Source: JAFKFJ01 sp963786445 (GTDB lineage: Bacteria > Pseudomonadota > Alphaproteobacteria > Acetobacterales > Acetobacteraceae). Taken from it: DNA of 64,000 bases. The notes under the pieces are model-generated. The model was given only the letters and a program-made list of their open reading frames with translations, was not told the DNA's origin and did no database searches. Each line of letters opens with the position of its first letter. The stretch's first letter is position 1. Shown one piece after another: positions 1-7,384 of the stretch. Both the position numbers and the translations under genes were made by a program. The stretch is taken from NCBI GenBank assembly GCA_963786445.1, contig CAWAZU010000026.1, positions 1-64,000 of the forward strand. The letters run 5' to 3'.

Positions 1-67
1 CAATTCAAGACTTTCGGGCACTTTCGCTTGACCCCGTGGTTTCAATGGGTTAGACTTCCCGCAAGAT

Positions 68-637
68 ATGACCGAAAAGAACCCCCCTACCCGCCGCCTC
101 GGCTATGCCCGCGTCAGCACCTACGGGCAGACGCTCGACGCGCAGCTTGAGCAGTTGCGCAAGGAGGGGTGCAACCCGATTTACCGCGAGAAGGCCAGCG
201 GCGCGCAGCCGACCGGCGCGAGTTGCTGCGGATGCTGAAAGCGCTCGGCCCCGGCGACGTGGTGACGGTGACGCGGATCGACCGGCTGGCGCGCTCGACC
301 TTCGACCTGTTCGCCATCGTCAAGCAGATCGTGGACGCCGGGCGCGCAATTCCGGTCACTGGCCGAGCCGTGGGCCGACACCGCCACCAGCACCGGGCGG
401 CTGATGATCGCCATTCTCGGCGGGCTGGCGGACGTGGAGCGTGACCTGATCCGCACCCGCACGGCCGAAGGCCGCAGCCGGGCGAAGGCGCGCGGGCAGC
501 ACATGGGCCGCCCGCCGAAGCTCACGCCGCAGCAGCAGAAGGAAGCACGGCGGCGGCGGGCGCAGGGCGCAACGCTCAAGGAACTCGCCAAGAGCTACAA
601 CGTCGGGCGGGCGACGATTTCGAGGCTGGGAGTATGA
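68..637 (+). pseudogene. Serine recombinase/resolvase (Tn3 resolvase type), two frameshifts
   Basis: This would encode a small DNA resolvase/invertase acting at a short res-like site. Starting at the ATG at 68 the frame reads MTEKNPPTRRLGYARVST, with the catalytic-serine motif of serine recombinases, then runs off at about 210, where one base seems missing. The sense continues in another frame (LLRMLKALGPGDVVTVTRIDRL, typical of the family's E-helix region) up to about 346, where one extra G restores the first frame (MIAILGGLADVERDLIRTRT, then a C-terminal helix-turn-helix ending KSYNVGRATISRL). With both indels corrected the product would be about 189 residues, the usual length. The two indels cancel, so they could be sequencing errors or an old lesion. 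It sits just upstream of the reverse transcriptase and probably marks the edge of a mobile island. The family call is firm; the functional state is uncertain. Confidence 0.85.
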
Positions 638-711
638 CGTTACCGGAGGGAAGACCGATAGCTCTGAACAGTCAACATGGCTTGGTGAGTCGCATCCAAC
701 GGCCCCGAGAC

Positions 712-740
712 TGATAATCGACCTTCGGACAAGATATAAT
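712..740 (+). promoter_or_regulatory. Candidate promoter of the reverse transcriptase, implying a leaderless mRNA
   Basis: A perfect TATAAT lies at 735-740, with a weak TGATAA 17 bases upstream at 712-717. The expected start of transcription, about 7 bases after the -10 box, falls on the ATG at 747. No Shine-Dalgarno sequence is visible before that ATG. The mRNA may therefore be leaderless, or the true start could be an internal methionine. This is a prediction from sequence only. Confidence 0.45.
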
Positions 741-746
741 TGGAAT

Positions 747-2834
747 ATGACTGATCTCGAAAACGTCTTCGACCTCAAAAACCTAAGACGCGCCTATCGG
801 TGGATGATGTCAAACACTGATAGTCAATATAAATCCTACTTCCGCAACTCCTATGAACCGTTTGCCATCGCTTCAGACACTCACCTCAAGTGGATAAGAC
901 AAGAAGGTCTAAAAGAAAGATATCAGGTGACGCACGCCTCGAAGATTCTCGTTCCGAAGCCATCCGGGATACTTAGGCCGATCACCCTGCTCACGGTAGA
1001 AGATCAGATTGTCTACCAAGCATGCGTAAACCTGATTGCCGATGCCCTTAAGCGCAAGACTGGGCGGCGTTATGGTAAGCGGGTATTCGCCCACCTCTAT
1101 GCCGGAAAGTCATCCCCATTCTTCTATATGCAGTGGCAGAGCAGCTATCGAAAATTTTCCGCGAAGATTCGCGACGCCTTTGATAGCGGCTATAAATTCG
1201 TCGCGGACTTCGACCTGACGTCGTTTTATGACTCCATAGACCATCACGTGCTCACTCATTTCCTGAACGAGCTCGCCATAGATAAAGACACTATAGCGTT
1301 TCTTATGGAGTGCCTGAAGCATTGGACATCGACCACTTGGACCGTCGGTCCAAGAAATATCTATCATGGTCACGGCATCCCCCAAGGCCCGCTCCCGTCG
1401 GGCATGCTCTCAGAAGCGGTCCTCCTTCACATCGACGAAGCCGGGGAACAGGGCAGCAGGACGATCTACCTTCGCTACGTGGATGACATCAAGATACTCG
1501 CGAAAACAGAAGGCGAGCTGCGGAGGAAGCTGATAAAGCTCGACATTTCGGCTAAGGAAATAGGGCTGTTTCCTCAAACGTCTAAAGTCAACATTCATAA
1601 GATCACGGATCCGGACGATGAGGTAAAGTCCGTCAGCCGCCCGCCAGAGCGGTCCATAAAGCCGAAGGTTGATCACTCAAAGCTTGCCGCCAGAATTCTG
1701 GAGCTATCGAGAAACTCGACCGTCAAGACGGGGGATGCGACCCGGTTCAAATTCTTGCTTGCGTACGCGCAGCCCGCTTACAAGCTCAACGCGCGGCTGA
1801 TGGGGGTGCTTCGAAAGCACCCAGAGCACGCGCCATCAATATGCTCCTACATCGAGCGTTATGCGGTAATCCCGGCAAAGATGGCGGCCGATATAGTCAG
1901 TTACATTTGTGATGGGCCGGAGCTTTATCACTCAGTACATGGCGGTCTCTTGAGTGCATCCCTTGGCAGGGTCACGGGGACTGAGGGAGGCACATTAGCG
2001 AAGTTCTCAGCGACGCGGCTTATTCGTCCACGAAGAGGCTCTCTTCCGGCGCAACCGACTTACAAAGACGCATTGATCGCGTGGGGTCTGAGCATGAGGA
2101 CGCTGACTTACGCCGAATATGAGGGCTTGGTATTCGGGGAGCCAGATTGGTGGGTGCAGAAGCGTATGCTACGCCAACTAAATCCGCATCTGTTTGGAGC
2201 GGCGACGTATGCGGATTTGATTAATAGGTCGCTGCGCGCCAAAAGCGGAGAGACGAGCCGGATTGCCGCGTCCCGCTTGCTACAGGAGTCGATCAAACTA
2301 ACAAAGCCCTACGGCGATGTTGAGGTGACGGCAAAGCAGACGCTTAGGGTGACTGGTATAATTAGGACTGCAGGACAACCAGATAGTCGTATCAGCCAAA
2401 TTCTCGCCTACATCCTCAAGAGGCCTGAGAATGCGTATCGTTGGAAGGTGCTTTTCGGAACATCCCACAAACATGCCGAACTGATGGCCATTATCCTAAA
2501 GAGAAATTTTGAGTTTAACATCGACGCATTTCTGGTCCAGTTTGATAGCTATTGCGACCTAATGACCGAAAATATTTGGGCGAGGCTGAAGCCCGACAAA
2601 ATATACCCGAACTACGGGCATGCGATTAAGGATTCCGTTCTCGGCACCGCATTGCCCGACACCATGTCGGCCTTTCTGACGTTGCACGATTTGCGGCTCC
2701 AATCCGCAACGGCACATCCGCGCACAACTAAAACCGGAAAGCCAACAAGAAGACTTAGGCATCGGGATTTTTATGCTATACGTCTGGCTCTGATTAAGGC
2801 GTTCGACGAATTCGAACGAACGATCAAGCCTTAA
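747..2834 (+). CDS. Abi/UG-type reverse transcriptase with possible C-terminal HEPN-like motif (candidate phage-defence protein)
   Basis: RNA-directed DNA polymerase of 695 residues. Visible RT motifs are the early block PKPSGILRPITLLTVEDQIVYQ, motif A with FDLTSFYDSID (catalytic Asp at about 156), motif B with GIPQGPLPSG, and motif C YVDD at about 244-247. The QGP-type motif B and the long helical C-terminal half (about 380 residues, no endonuclease or maturase domain) resemble the Abi/UG reverse transcriptases used in phage defence, not retron or group II intron enzymes. Near the C-terminus LHDLRLQSATAHP contains R650-x6-H657, compatible with the RX4-6H motif of HEPN RNases, as known for the AbiA C-terminal domain. 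The gene is clearly AT-richer than its surroundings and lies between a broken recombinase and a toxin-antitoxin pair, which points to horizontal transfer. RT identity is certain; the subgroup and the HEPN reading are inference. Confidence 0.9.
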   Translation: MTDLENVFDLKNLRRAYRWMMSNTDSQYKSYFRNSYEPFAIASDTHLKWIRQEGLKERYQVTHASKILVPKPSGILRPITLLTVEDQIVYQACVNLIADALKRKTGRRYGKRVFAHLYAGKSSPFFYMQWQSSYRKFSAKIRDAFDSGYKFVADFDLTSFYDSIDHHVLTHFLNELAIDKDTIAFLMECLKHWTSTTWTVGPRNIYHGHGIPQGPLPSGMLSEAVLLHIDEAGEQGSRTIYLRYVDDIKILAKTEGELRRKLIKLDISAKEIGLFPQTSKVNIHKITDPDDEVKSVSRPPERSIKPKVDHSKLAARILELSRNSTVKTGDATRFKFLLAYAQPAYKLNARLMGVLRKHPEHAPSICSYIERYAVIPAKMAADIVSYICDGPELYHSVHGGLLSASLGRVTGTEGGTLAKFSATRLIRPRRGSLPAQPTYKDALIAWGLSMRTLTYAEYEGLVFGEPDWWVQKRMLRQLNPHLFGAATYADLINRSLRAKSGETSRIAASRLLQESIKLTKPYGDVEVTAKQTLRVTGIIRTAGQPDSRISQILAYILKRPENAYRWKVLFGTSHKHAELMAIILKRNFEFNIDAFLVQFDSYCDLMTENIWARLKPDKIYPNYGHAIKDSVLGTALPDTMSAFLTLHDLRLQSATAHPRTTKTGKPTRRLRHRDFYAIRLALIKAFDEFERTIKP

Positions 2835-2938
2835 AAAGCTGTCCGTCCTGCGCGCGTGTGGATTGCCGCGCGGGTTGAGCATGCGGATAGGGCTCTTCGC
2901 CGCCGTGCCGTCCTCTGAGGCACTTTCCATAAAGCGGC

Positions 2939-3285
2939 TTATGGGATTTGCGCCCGTCCGAAGGCTGCCGGGGCGAGGATCGGAATGTCCCGGAAGGGAT
3001 TGAGCACCAGCAGATCGGCGTCGCCGGAGATGATCACATCGGCGCGGCCGTTTGCGGCCAATTCCAGAAACTTGTCGTCCTTCGGATCGCGGCATGCCGT
3101 CACCCGCTCCGCAATGGTGACAAGCTCGGCGGCGGCAAATATCCGGCGGAGGCGATCGGCAAATAGCGGCGGAGTATCCTCCGCACTGTGTGGTCTTTGC
3201 AGAACCTCAAAAACTTCTTGTTCTGTAGCGGAAGTTTTGAGAAGGCCGCGCTCACGAAGACATTGGTATCGACGACAATCCTCAT
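2939..3285 (-). pseudogene. PIN-domain toxin (VapC-like, putative TA toxin), frameshifted
   Basis: This would be a PIN-fold ribonuclease toxin. The first frame, starting at 3285, reads MRIVVDTNVFVSAAF, with the acidic VDTNV motif that opens PIN domains. At about 3240 the sense moves to another frame that continues TEQEVFEVLQRP, then DPKDDKFLELAANGRADVIISGDADLL, the second acidic cluster and end of the fold, and stops at 2939. A single-base indel explains the break. Its start codon overlaps the antitoxin stop by an ATGA, so the two were translationally coupled. The toxin is probably inactive unless the indel is a sequencing error. Confidence 0.8.
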
Positions 3286-3515
3286 CCGAGGCGCGGCTGC
3301 ACGGCTTCGCGTTCCTCGTCGATGATCCGATCAATGTCCGCATCCGTCCAGCCCTTCGCGATCACACGAGGGCGCGTAAACCGGCGCACCTCGTCCAACC
3401 AGTCTTGTGGTTCAATCGTGATCATCACACGCTGATCCGCAGCAATGCCTCGGCGTGCGAGTTCCTCGGCGACCTTTCCCGCCGTGCTTTCGATGAATTC
3501 AGGTTGCGTCGTCAT
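3282..3515 (-). CDS. Antitoxin of a PIN-type toxin-antitoxin pair
   Basis: A 77-residue protein, MTTQPEFIESTAGKVAEELA..., of the small cytoplasmic type that precedes PIN toxins annotated as putative toxin-antitoxin component, PIN family. The start at 3515 is chosen because a strong GAGGGG Shine-Dalgarno sequence lies just upstream on the minus strand, and the much longer open frame upstream reads through non-coding DNA. Its stop overlaps the toxin ATG (ATGA), the standard antitoxin-first arrangement. I see no ribbon-helix-helix or AbrB signature that I can name with certainty, so the assignment rests mostly on the pairing. With the toxin frameshifted, this may now be an orphan. Confidence 0.75.
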   Translation of the reverse strand: MTTQPEFIESTAGKVAEELARRGIAADQRVMITIEPQDWLDEVRRFTRPRVIAKGWTDADIDRIIDEEREAVQPRLG

Positions 3516-3815
3516 GGTCTGTCCCCTCGAAGGCCCATTATGGCACAAGTGGAAACGGCCAGCCACCCACCACCCGGTTGCGGGGGTCTCTGCAAAGGGA
3601 CGCCGCCCGCTATGCCTACCTTGCCGCGCTGCCGCGCGTGACAGGGTGCCGGCAAGCCTGTCTCGACGATACCGGACTGGCCGGCACCTCCGCGGCGCCG
3701 GGCCGCCAGGGGCTCGGAAGTCGCACCATAGCACCACAGATGTCGCGCGGGCGCGACCCTCACCCCGGCCTTGGTCTGCTTCGCAGGCACGGGAAACTCT
3801 GCTTAGACTCCGCCC
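3516..3815. other. Non-coding gap
   Basis: This is 300 bases between the antitoxin start and the next gene. A minus-strand open frame (3512-3790) exists, but it is low-complexity, lacks a ribosome site and looks like nothing I know. I see no supported feature; upstream control regions of the two divergent genes must lie here. Confidence 0.4.
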
Positions 3816-4868
3816 ATGACCCTGCTCGCCTTCCTCCGCCATCTCGCCTTCGTCGGCGCGCTCGCGCTGGTCTCGGCGATGGTGGTGGCCGCGATGATCT
3901 CGGCGCAGGTGATGGACGTGCCCAACACGCGCAGCGCCCACGCGCGGCCGACGCCGAAGGGCGGCGGGGTCGGCATCGTCGTCGCCTTCATGCTCGGCAT
4001 CACCGTGCTCTACGGCTACGCCGATTTCTCCCGGCTGGCCGAGCCGTATTTCCGCGGCGTCATCATCGCGGCCCTTGCCATCGCCGTGGTGGCGTTCCTC
4101 GACGACCTGAAGAACTGGCCGTTCTCGGTCAAGCTCGCGGCGCAGACGCTCGCCGCGCTGGCGGCTTGCGGCAGCGGCCTCTACGTGCGCGTGCTGAACC
4201 TGCCCTATGTCGGGCCGGTCGATCTCGGCTGGGTCGGCTTCGCGCTGACGCTCGGCTGGATCCTGTTCGCCACCAACGCCATGAACTTCATCGACGGGAT
4301 CAATGGCCTCGCCGGCGGCACGGTGCTGGTCGCCTGCCTGTTCCTGGCCTGGCTCGCCAACAGCGCCGGCGGATGGTTCGTGTATTTCGCGGCACTGCTG
4401 CTGGCCGCGGGCGTGCTCGGCTTCCTGCCGTTCAACTTCCCCCGCGCGCGCATCTTCATGGGCGATGTCGGCAGCCAGTTCTGCGGGTTTGTGCTTGCCG
4501 TGCTCGGCGTCGCCGCCGCCAGGTTCGAACGGATCGAGATGTCGTTCCTGCTGGTGCCCTGCCTGCTCTCCGGCGTGCTGTTCGACGTGGCGTTCACGCT
4601 GCTCCGCCGCGCGCTCGCCGGCCAGCGCCTGACCGAAGCGCATCGCGGGCATCTCTACCAGGTGGCGCAGCGCGCGGGCATGGATGCGCGGCTGGTGGCG
4701 GCGCTGTACTGGGCGTTCGCGGCGCTGGGCGGGGTGATGTGCCTCGCTTTCGTCGCCGCGCCCTCAAGCATCAAGCCGCTGCTGCCGCCGCTGCTGCTGC
4801 TCCCGCAACTGGCCTGGCTCGGCGTGGTCGCCTTGCGTGCCCGCCGCGCCGGCATCGGGCGCTGGTGA
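3816..4868 (+). CDS. Undecaprenyl-phosphate sugar-1-phosphate transferase (WecA/MraY family)
   Basis: A polytopic inner-membrane enzyme of 350 residues that would move a sugar-1-phosphate from a UDP-sugar onto undecaprenyl phosphate, starting a surface-polysaccharide or O-antigen unit. Family landmarks are RPTPKGGGVGI (44-54), the Asp pair DD at 96-97, NFIDGINGL (157-165), the magnesium/nucleotide loop FMGDVGS (214-220) and a cytoplasmic HRGHLYQ (276-282). The many hydrophobic stretches give about ten membrane segments. The length fits WecA-type enzymes, and MraY itself usually shows a different context in the mur cluster. The exact sugar is not readable from sequence. Its 3' end overlaps the convergent MFS gene by about 105 bases. 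Confidence 0.85.
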   Translation: MTLLAFLRHLAFVGALALVSAMVVAAMISAQVMDVPNTRSAHARPTPKGGGVGIVVAFMLGITVLYGYADFSRLAEPYFRGVIIAALAIAVVAFLDDLKNWPFSVKLAAQTLAALAACGSGLYVRVLNLPYVGPVDLGWVGFALTLGWILFATNAMNFIDGINGLAGGTVLVACLFLAWLANSAGGWFVYFAALLLAAGVLGFLPFNFPRARIFMGDVGSQFCGFVLAVLGVAAARFERIEMSFLLVPCLLSGVLFDVAFTLLRRALAGQRLTEAHRGHLYQVAQRAGMDARLVAALYWAFAALGGVMCLAFVAAPSSIKPLLPPLLLLPQLAWLGVVALRARRAGIGRW

Positions 4869-6131
4869 GGGCACGCCGGCCAGCGCCACCGCACCCGCCG
4901 CCAGCAACAGGACGATCACCGCCATCCCGGCGCGCTGGCTGGCGAACGCGGCGGTGGCGAGGCTCAGCGCCGCCGGGCCGAGGAACCCGGTGATCCGGCC
5001 GGACAGCGCGAACAGGCCGAAATAGCCGGCCCGCGCGTCCGCCGGCGCCATGAACGCGAGCAGGCTGCGGCTCGCCGCCTGCGCCGGCCCCACGAACAGG
5101 CCGAGCGCGCAGCCGAGCACCCAGAACGCGGTGCGGTCGTGGATCAGCAGCAGCGCCGTGCCCAGCGCCGTCAGGGCGACCAGCGAGACCAGCACGGCCG
5201 CTTTGGCGCCGATGCGGTCGCCGACCAAGGCGAAGCCGAGCGCGCCCAGCCCGGCCGCGATGGTGAGCGCGATGCCGAACAGCAGCACCCCGGTTGCCGT
5301 CAGCCCGAACTGCCCGGCGGCGTAAATGCCGCCGAACGCGAACAGCGTGGTCAGCCCGTCCATGAACAGCAGCCGCGCCAGCAGGAAACGCCGCAGCGGC
5401 GGCGTGCGCCACGCCGCACGCCACACCGCCCGCGTCTCCGCCACCCCGTCGCGCAGCGCCGAAAGCCATGGCGTCCGCCGCGCCCGCTCCGGCACGAACA
5501 CCACGACCGGCCACGCGAACACCGCGAGCCACGCCCCGGCGAGCAGCGCCGTCGCGCGCACCGGCTCGGCCTGCGCCGCAGCCAACCCGAACAGCGGCGG
5601 TTTGGGGAACACCAGCAGCACCAGGCAGAGGCCGAGGCAGACCAGCCCGCCGCCATAGCCCGCGCTCCAGCCGAGCATGGACAGACGGGCGATCCGCCGC
5701 GGTCCGACCAGGTCCGGCAGCATGGCGTTGTAGAACACCGTCGCCACCTCGAAGGCGACCGTGGCGATGCCGGCGAGCCACAGCGCGCGCGCCATGTCGG
5801 CCGCCCGCGGATGCACGGTCCAGAGCGCCAGCGTGCAGACGATCATCAGCGCGGTCGCCGTCGCCAGCATCGCCCGCCGCCGCCCGCCGCGGTCGGCGAT
5901 CGCGCCCAGCGGCACCGAGAGCAGCGCGATCGCGACCCCCGCCGCCGCCTGCATGCCCGCCCACAGCGCCGCCCCGCGCGCCGGGTCCGGCGCCACCGCC
6001 TGGGTGAAATAGGTCGCGAACACAAACGTGGTCACCACGGTGGCGAACGCGCCGTAGGCCCAGTCGTAGAGCACCCAGGCGATGACCGCCGCCGGCCCTG
6101 CGCGCGCGCCGTCCTCTGACCGCAGCGGCAT
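4764..6131 (-). CDS. MFS transporter, UMF1 (Atg22-like) family
   Basis: A twelve-span inner-membrane carrier of 455 residues. The start AVIAWVLYDWAYGAFATVVTTFVFATYFTQ carries the YDWA...FATVV signature of UMF1-family permeases, followed by GALADRGGRRR-like loop text (GAIADRGGRRRAM). Substrate unknown. The last 35 residues or so (from PSPAPDAGAAG) are hydrophilic, Gln/Arg-rich and read antisense through the end of the preceding gene. Either the proteins truly overlap tail-to-tail by 105 bases, or the natural stop has been lost by an indel. The start at 6131 has a purine-rich GGGGGCAGGG just upstream. I infer no operon partner. Confidence 0.82.
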   Translation of the reverse strand: MPLRSEDGARAGPAAVIAWVLYDWAYGAFATVVTTFVFATYFTQAVAPDPARGAALWAGMQAAAGVAIALLSVPLGAIADRGGRRRAMLATATALMIVCTLALWTVHPRAADMARALWLAGIATVAFEVATVFYNAMLPDLVGPRRIARLSMLGWSAGYGGGLVCLGLCLVLLVFPKPPLFGLAAAQAEPVRATALLAGAWLAVFAWPVVVFVPERARRTPWLSALRDGVAETRAVWRAAWRTPPLRRFLLARLLFMDGLTTLFAFGGIYAAGQFGLTATGVLLFGIALTIAAGLGALGFALVGDRIGAKAAVLVSLVALTALGTALLLIHDRTAFWVLGCALGLFVGPAQAASRSLLAFMAPADARAGYFGLFALSGRITGFLGPAALSLATAAFASQRAGMAVIVLLLAAGAVALAGVPSPAPDAGAAGTQGDHAEPGQLREQQQRRQQRLDA

Positions 6132-6216
6132 CGCCCTGCCCCCGACCGCGCTTCACCACCGGCCGGGCGGACCCTATCCTGCCGCCGCCGCAGCCGCCAC
6201 CCCGAAGGACACCGCC

Positions 6217-6831
6217 ATGCCGCACCGAACCCTGACACTCGCGCTCGCCTGTGCGCTGTCGCTGGCCGTGCCGGCGCTGGCGCAGCAGGGCGGGCGCGAC
6301 CCCTCGTTCAACCTGGTGAACCGCGGCGCCAGCGCGGTGCGCGAGTTGTTCGTCACGCCCTCCGGCGACCCCAACTGGGGGCGCGAGCGGCTGCACGGCG
6401 CGGCGATCGCGCCCGGCGGCGTGTTGCCGGTGCGCCGGCGGATCAACGGCGGCTGCCGGCTGGACATCAAAGTGGTGTTCGCCGACAAACGCACCGAGCA
6501 GCGGCGCAATCTCGACACCTGCACGCTGGATGCGGTCACGGTCGGCGGGCCGGAGCGGCCGGAGACCAAGGCCGCCGACGACCCGTCGTTCCGCCTGGTC
6601 AACCGCGGCGCGGTCGATCTGCGCGAGTTCTACGTCACGCCGTCAGGCATCCCGAACTGGGGCCGCAACCGGCTGGCAGGCAGCGGATTGCCGGCGGGCA
6701 CCGCCACGGTGATCCACATGGCGCGGACCAGCCAGTGCGACTACGACCTGCGCGCGGTGTTCGCCGACCACAAGGCGCTTGAGCAACGGCACGAGGATCT
6801 CTGCCGGATCACCGACGTCCCGGTGCCGTGA
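6217..6831 (+). CDS. Secreted protein with two tandem repeats of an unnamed domain
   Basis: A 204-residue exported protein. Residues 1-22 form a signal peptide ending ALA/QQ. The mature part is an internal duplication: residues 28-106 and 122-201 both show DPSF-LVNRGA--RE--VTPSG-PNWGR-RL followed by D-----VFAD and a paired-cysteine pattern (Cys80/Cys102 and Cys174/Cys196), so each repeat may hold one disulphide. The start at 6217 is chosen over an upstream in-frame codon because it gives a clean signal peptide with GAAGGAC just before it. I do not recognise the family; a periplasmic beta-sandwich is plausible but unproven. Confidence 0.8.
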   Translation: MPHRTLTLALACALSLAVPALAQQGGRDPSFNLVNRGASAVRELFVTPSGDPNWGRERLHGAAIAPGGVLPVRRRINGGCRLDIKVVFADKRTEQRRNLDTCTLDAVTVGGPERPETKAADDPSFRLVNRGAVDLREFYVTPSGIPNWGRNRLAGSGLPAGTATVIHMARTSQCDYDLRAVFADHKALEQRHEDLCRITDVPVP

Positions 6832-6852
6832 CCTGCCATCGCGCCCGGCAGG

Positions 6853-7248
6853 TCAGGCGCTGGCGGCCTTGCGCGATGCGTTGCCGTCCGCCGGCACCGA
6901 CTTCTTCGAGGTGGTGACGGCCTCGGTCATGATGCCGCGCAGGTCGCGCAGGAACGCGGTGCCCTTCAGCGTCCGCTGCACCAGCACGCTGCGCCGGTCC
7001 ATCGGATCGACCTTGCGGCGCGCCAGGTCGAGTTCGCCCAACCGGTCGAGCGCGCGCGTGATCGCCGGTTTCGAGACGTTCAGGTCGGCGGCGAGCCCGC
7101 GCACGGTGTGCGCCCCGTCCTGCAGGTAGCAGGTGAGGAACACGCCAAGCTGGCGCGCCGACAGATCGGGGCCGTCACGGCGTACCAGTGCCACGATCGT
7201 ATCGCGCAGGATCGCCACAAGCTGGTCGGCGGTCGGTGTCGTTGCCAT
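6853..7248 (-). CDS. MarR-family transcriptional regulator
   Basis: A 131-residue cytoplasmic DNA-binding protein. The winged helix-turn-helix is visible as VRGLAADLNVSKPAITRALDRLGELDLARRKVDPMDRRSVLVQRT, with the wing Asp-x-Asp-Arg-Arg pattern of MarR proteins. The C-terminal helix is short and is followed by a Ser/Ala/Lys-rich tail, so the protein is a little shorter than classic MarR. The start at 7248 has a very good ribosome site (GAGAGGAAGTAACG-ATG); an upstream in-frame methionine at 7290 lacks one. Target and ligand are unknown. It lies downstream of the aminopeptidase gene on the same strand. Confidence 0.85.
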   Translation of the reverse strand: MATTPTADQLVAILRDTIVALVRRDGPDLSARQLGVFLTCYLQDGAHTVRGLAADLNVSKPAITRALDRLGELDLARRKVDPMDRRSVLVQRTLKGTAFLRDLRGIMTEAVTTSKKSVPADGNASRKAASA

Positions 7249-7384
7249 CGTTACTTCCTCTCTATCCAACAACGGGAAATCTCCCAGCACGACTCGCGAA
7301 GCAGGCGAGAGTGCGATTCCGAATCGGTCTCGCTCAGCGTCAATACAAGTTCTAAGCCCGGGTCAAGTTCCTCGAAAATGCCGA

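Noticed and set aside
747..2834. Retron, DGR or group II intron reading of the reverse transcriptase
   Set aside because: No maturase or endonuclease domain, no visible msr/msd-like inverted repeats beside it, and no template/variable repeat pair was seen.
3282..4652. 456-residue open frame on the minus strand
   Set aside because: Only its last 77 residues form a believable antitoxin. The rest is antisense to the WecA-like gene, rich in Arg/His/Glu and without a start site of its own.
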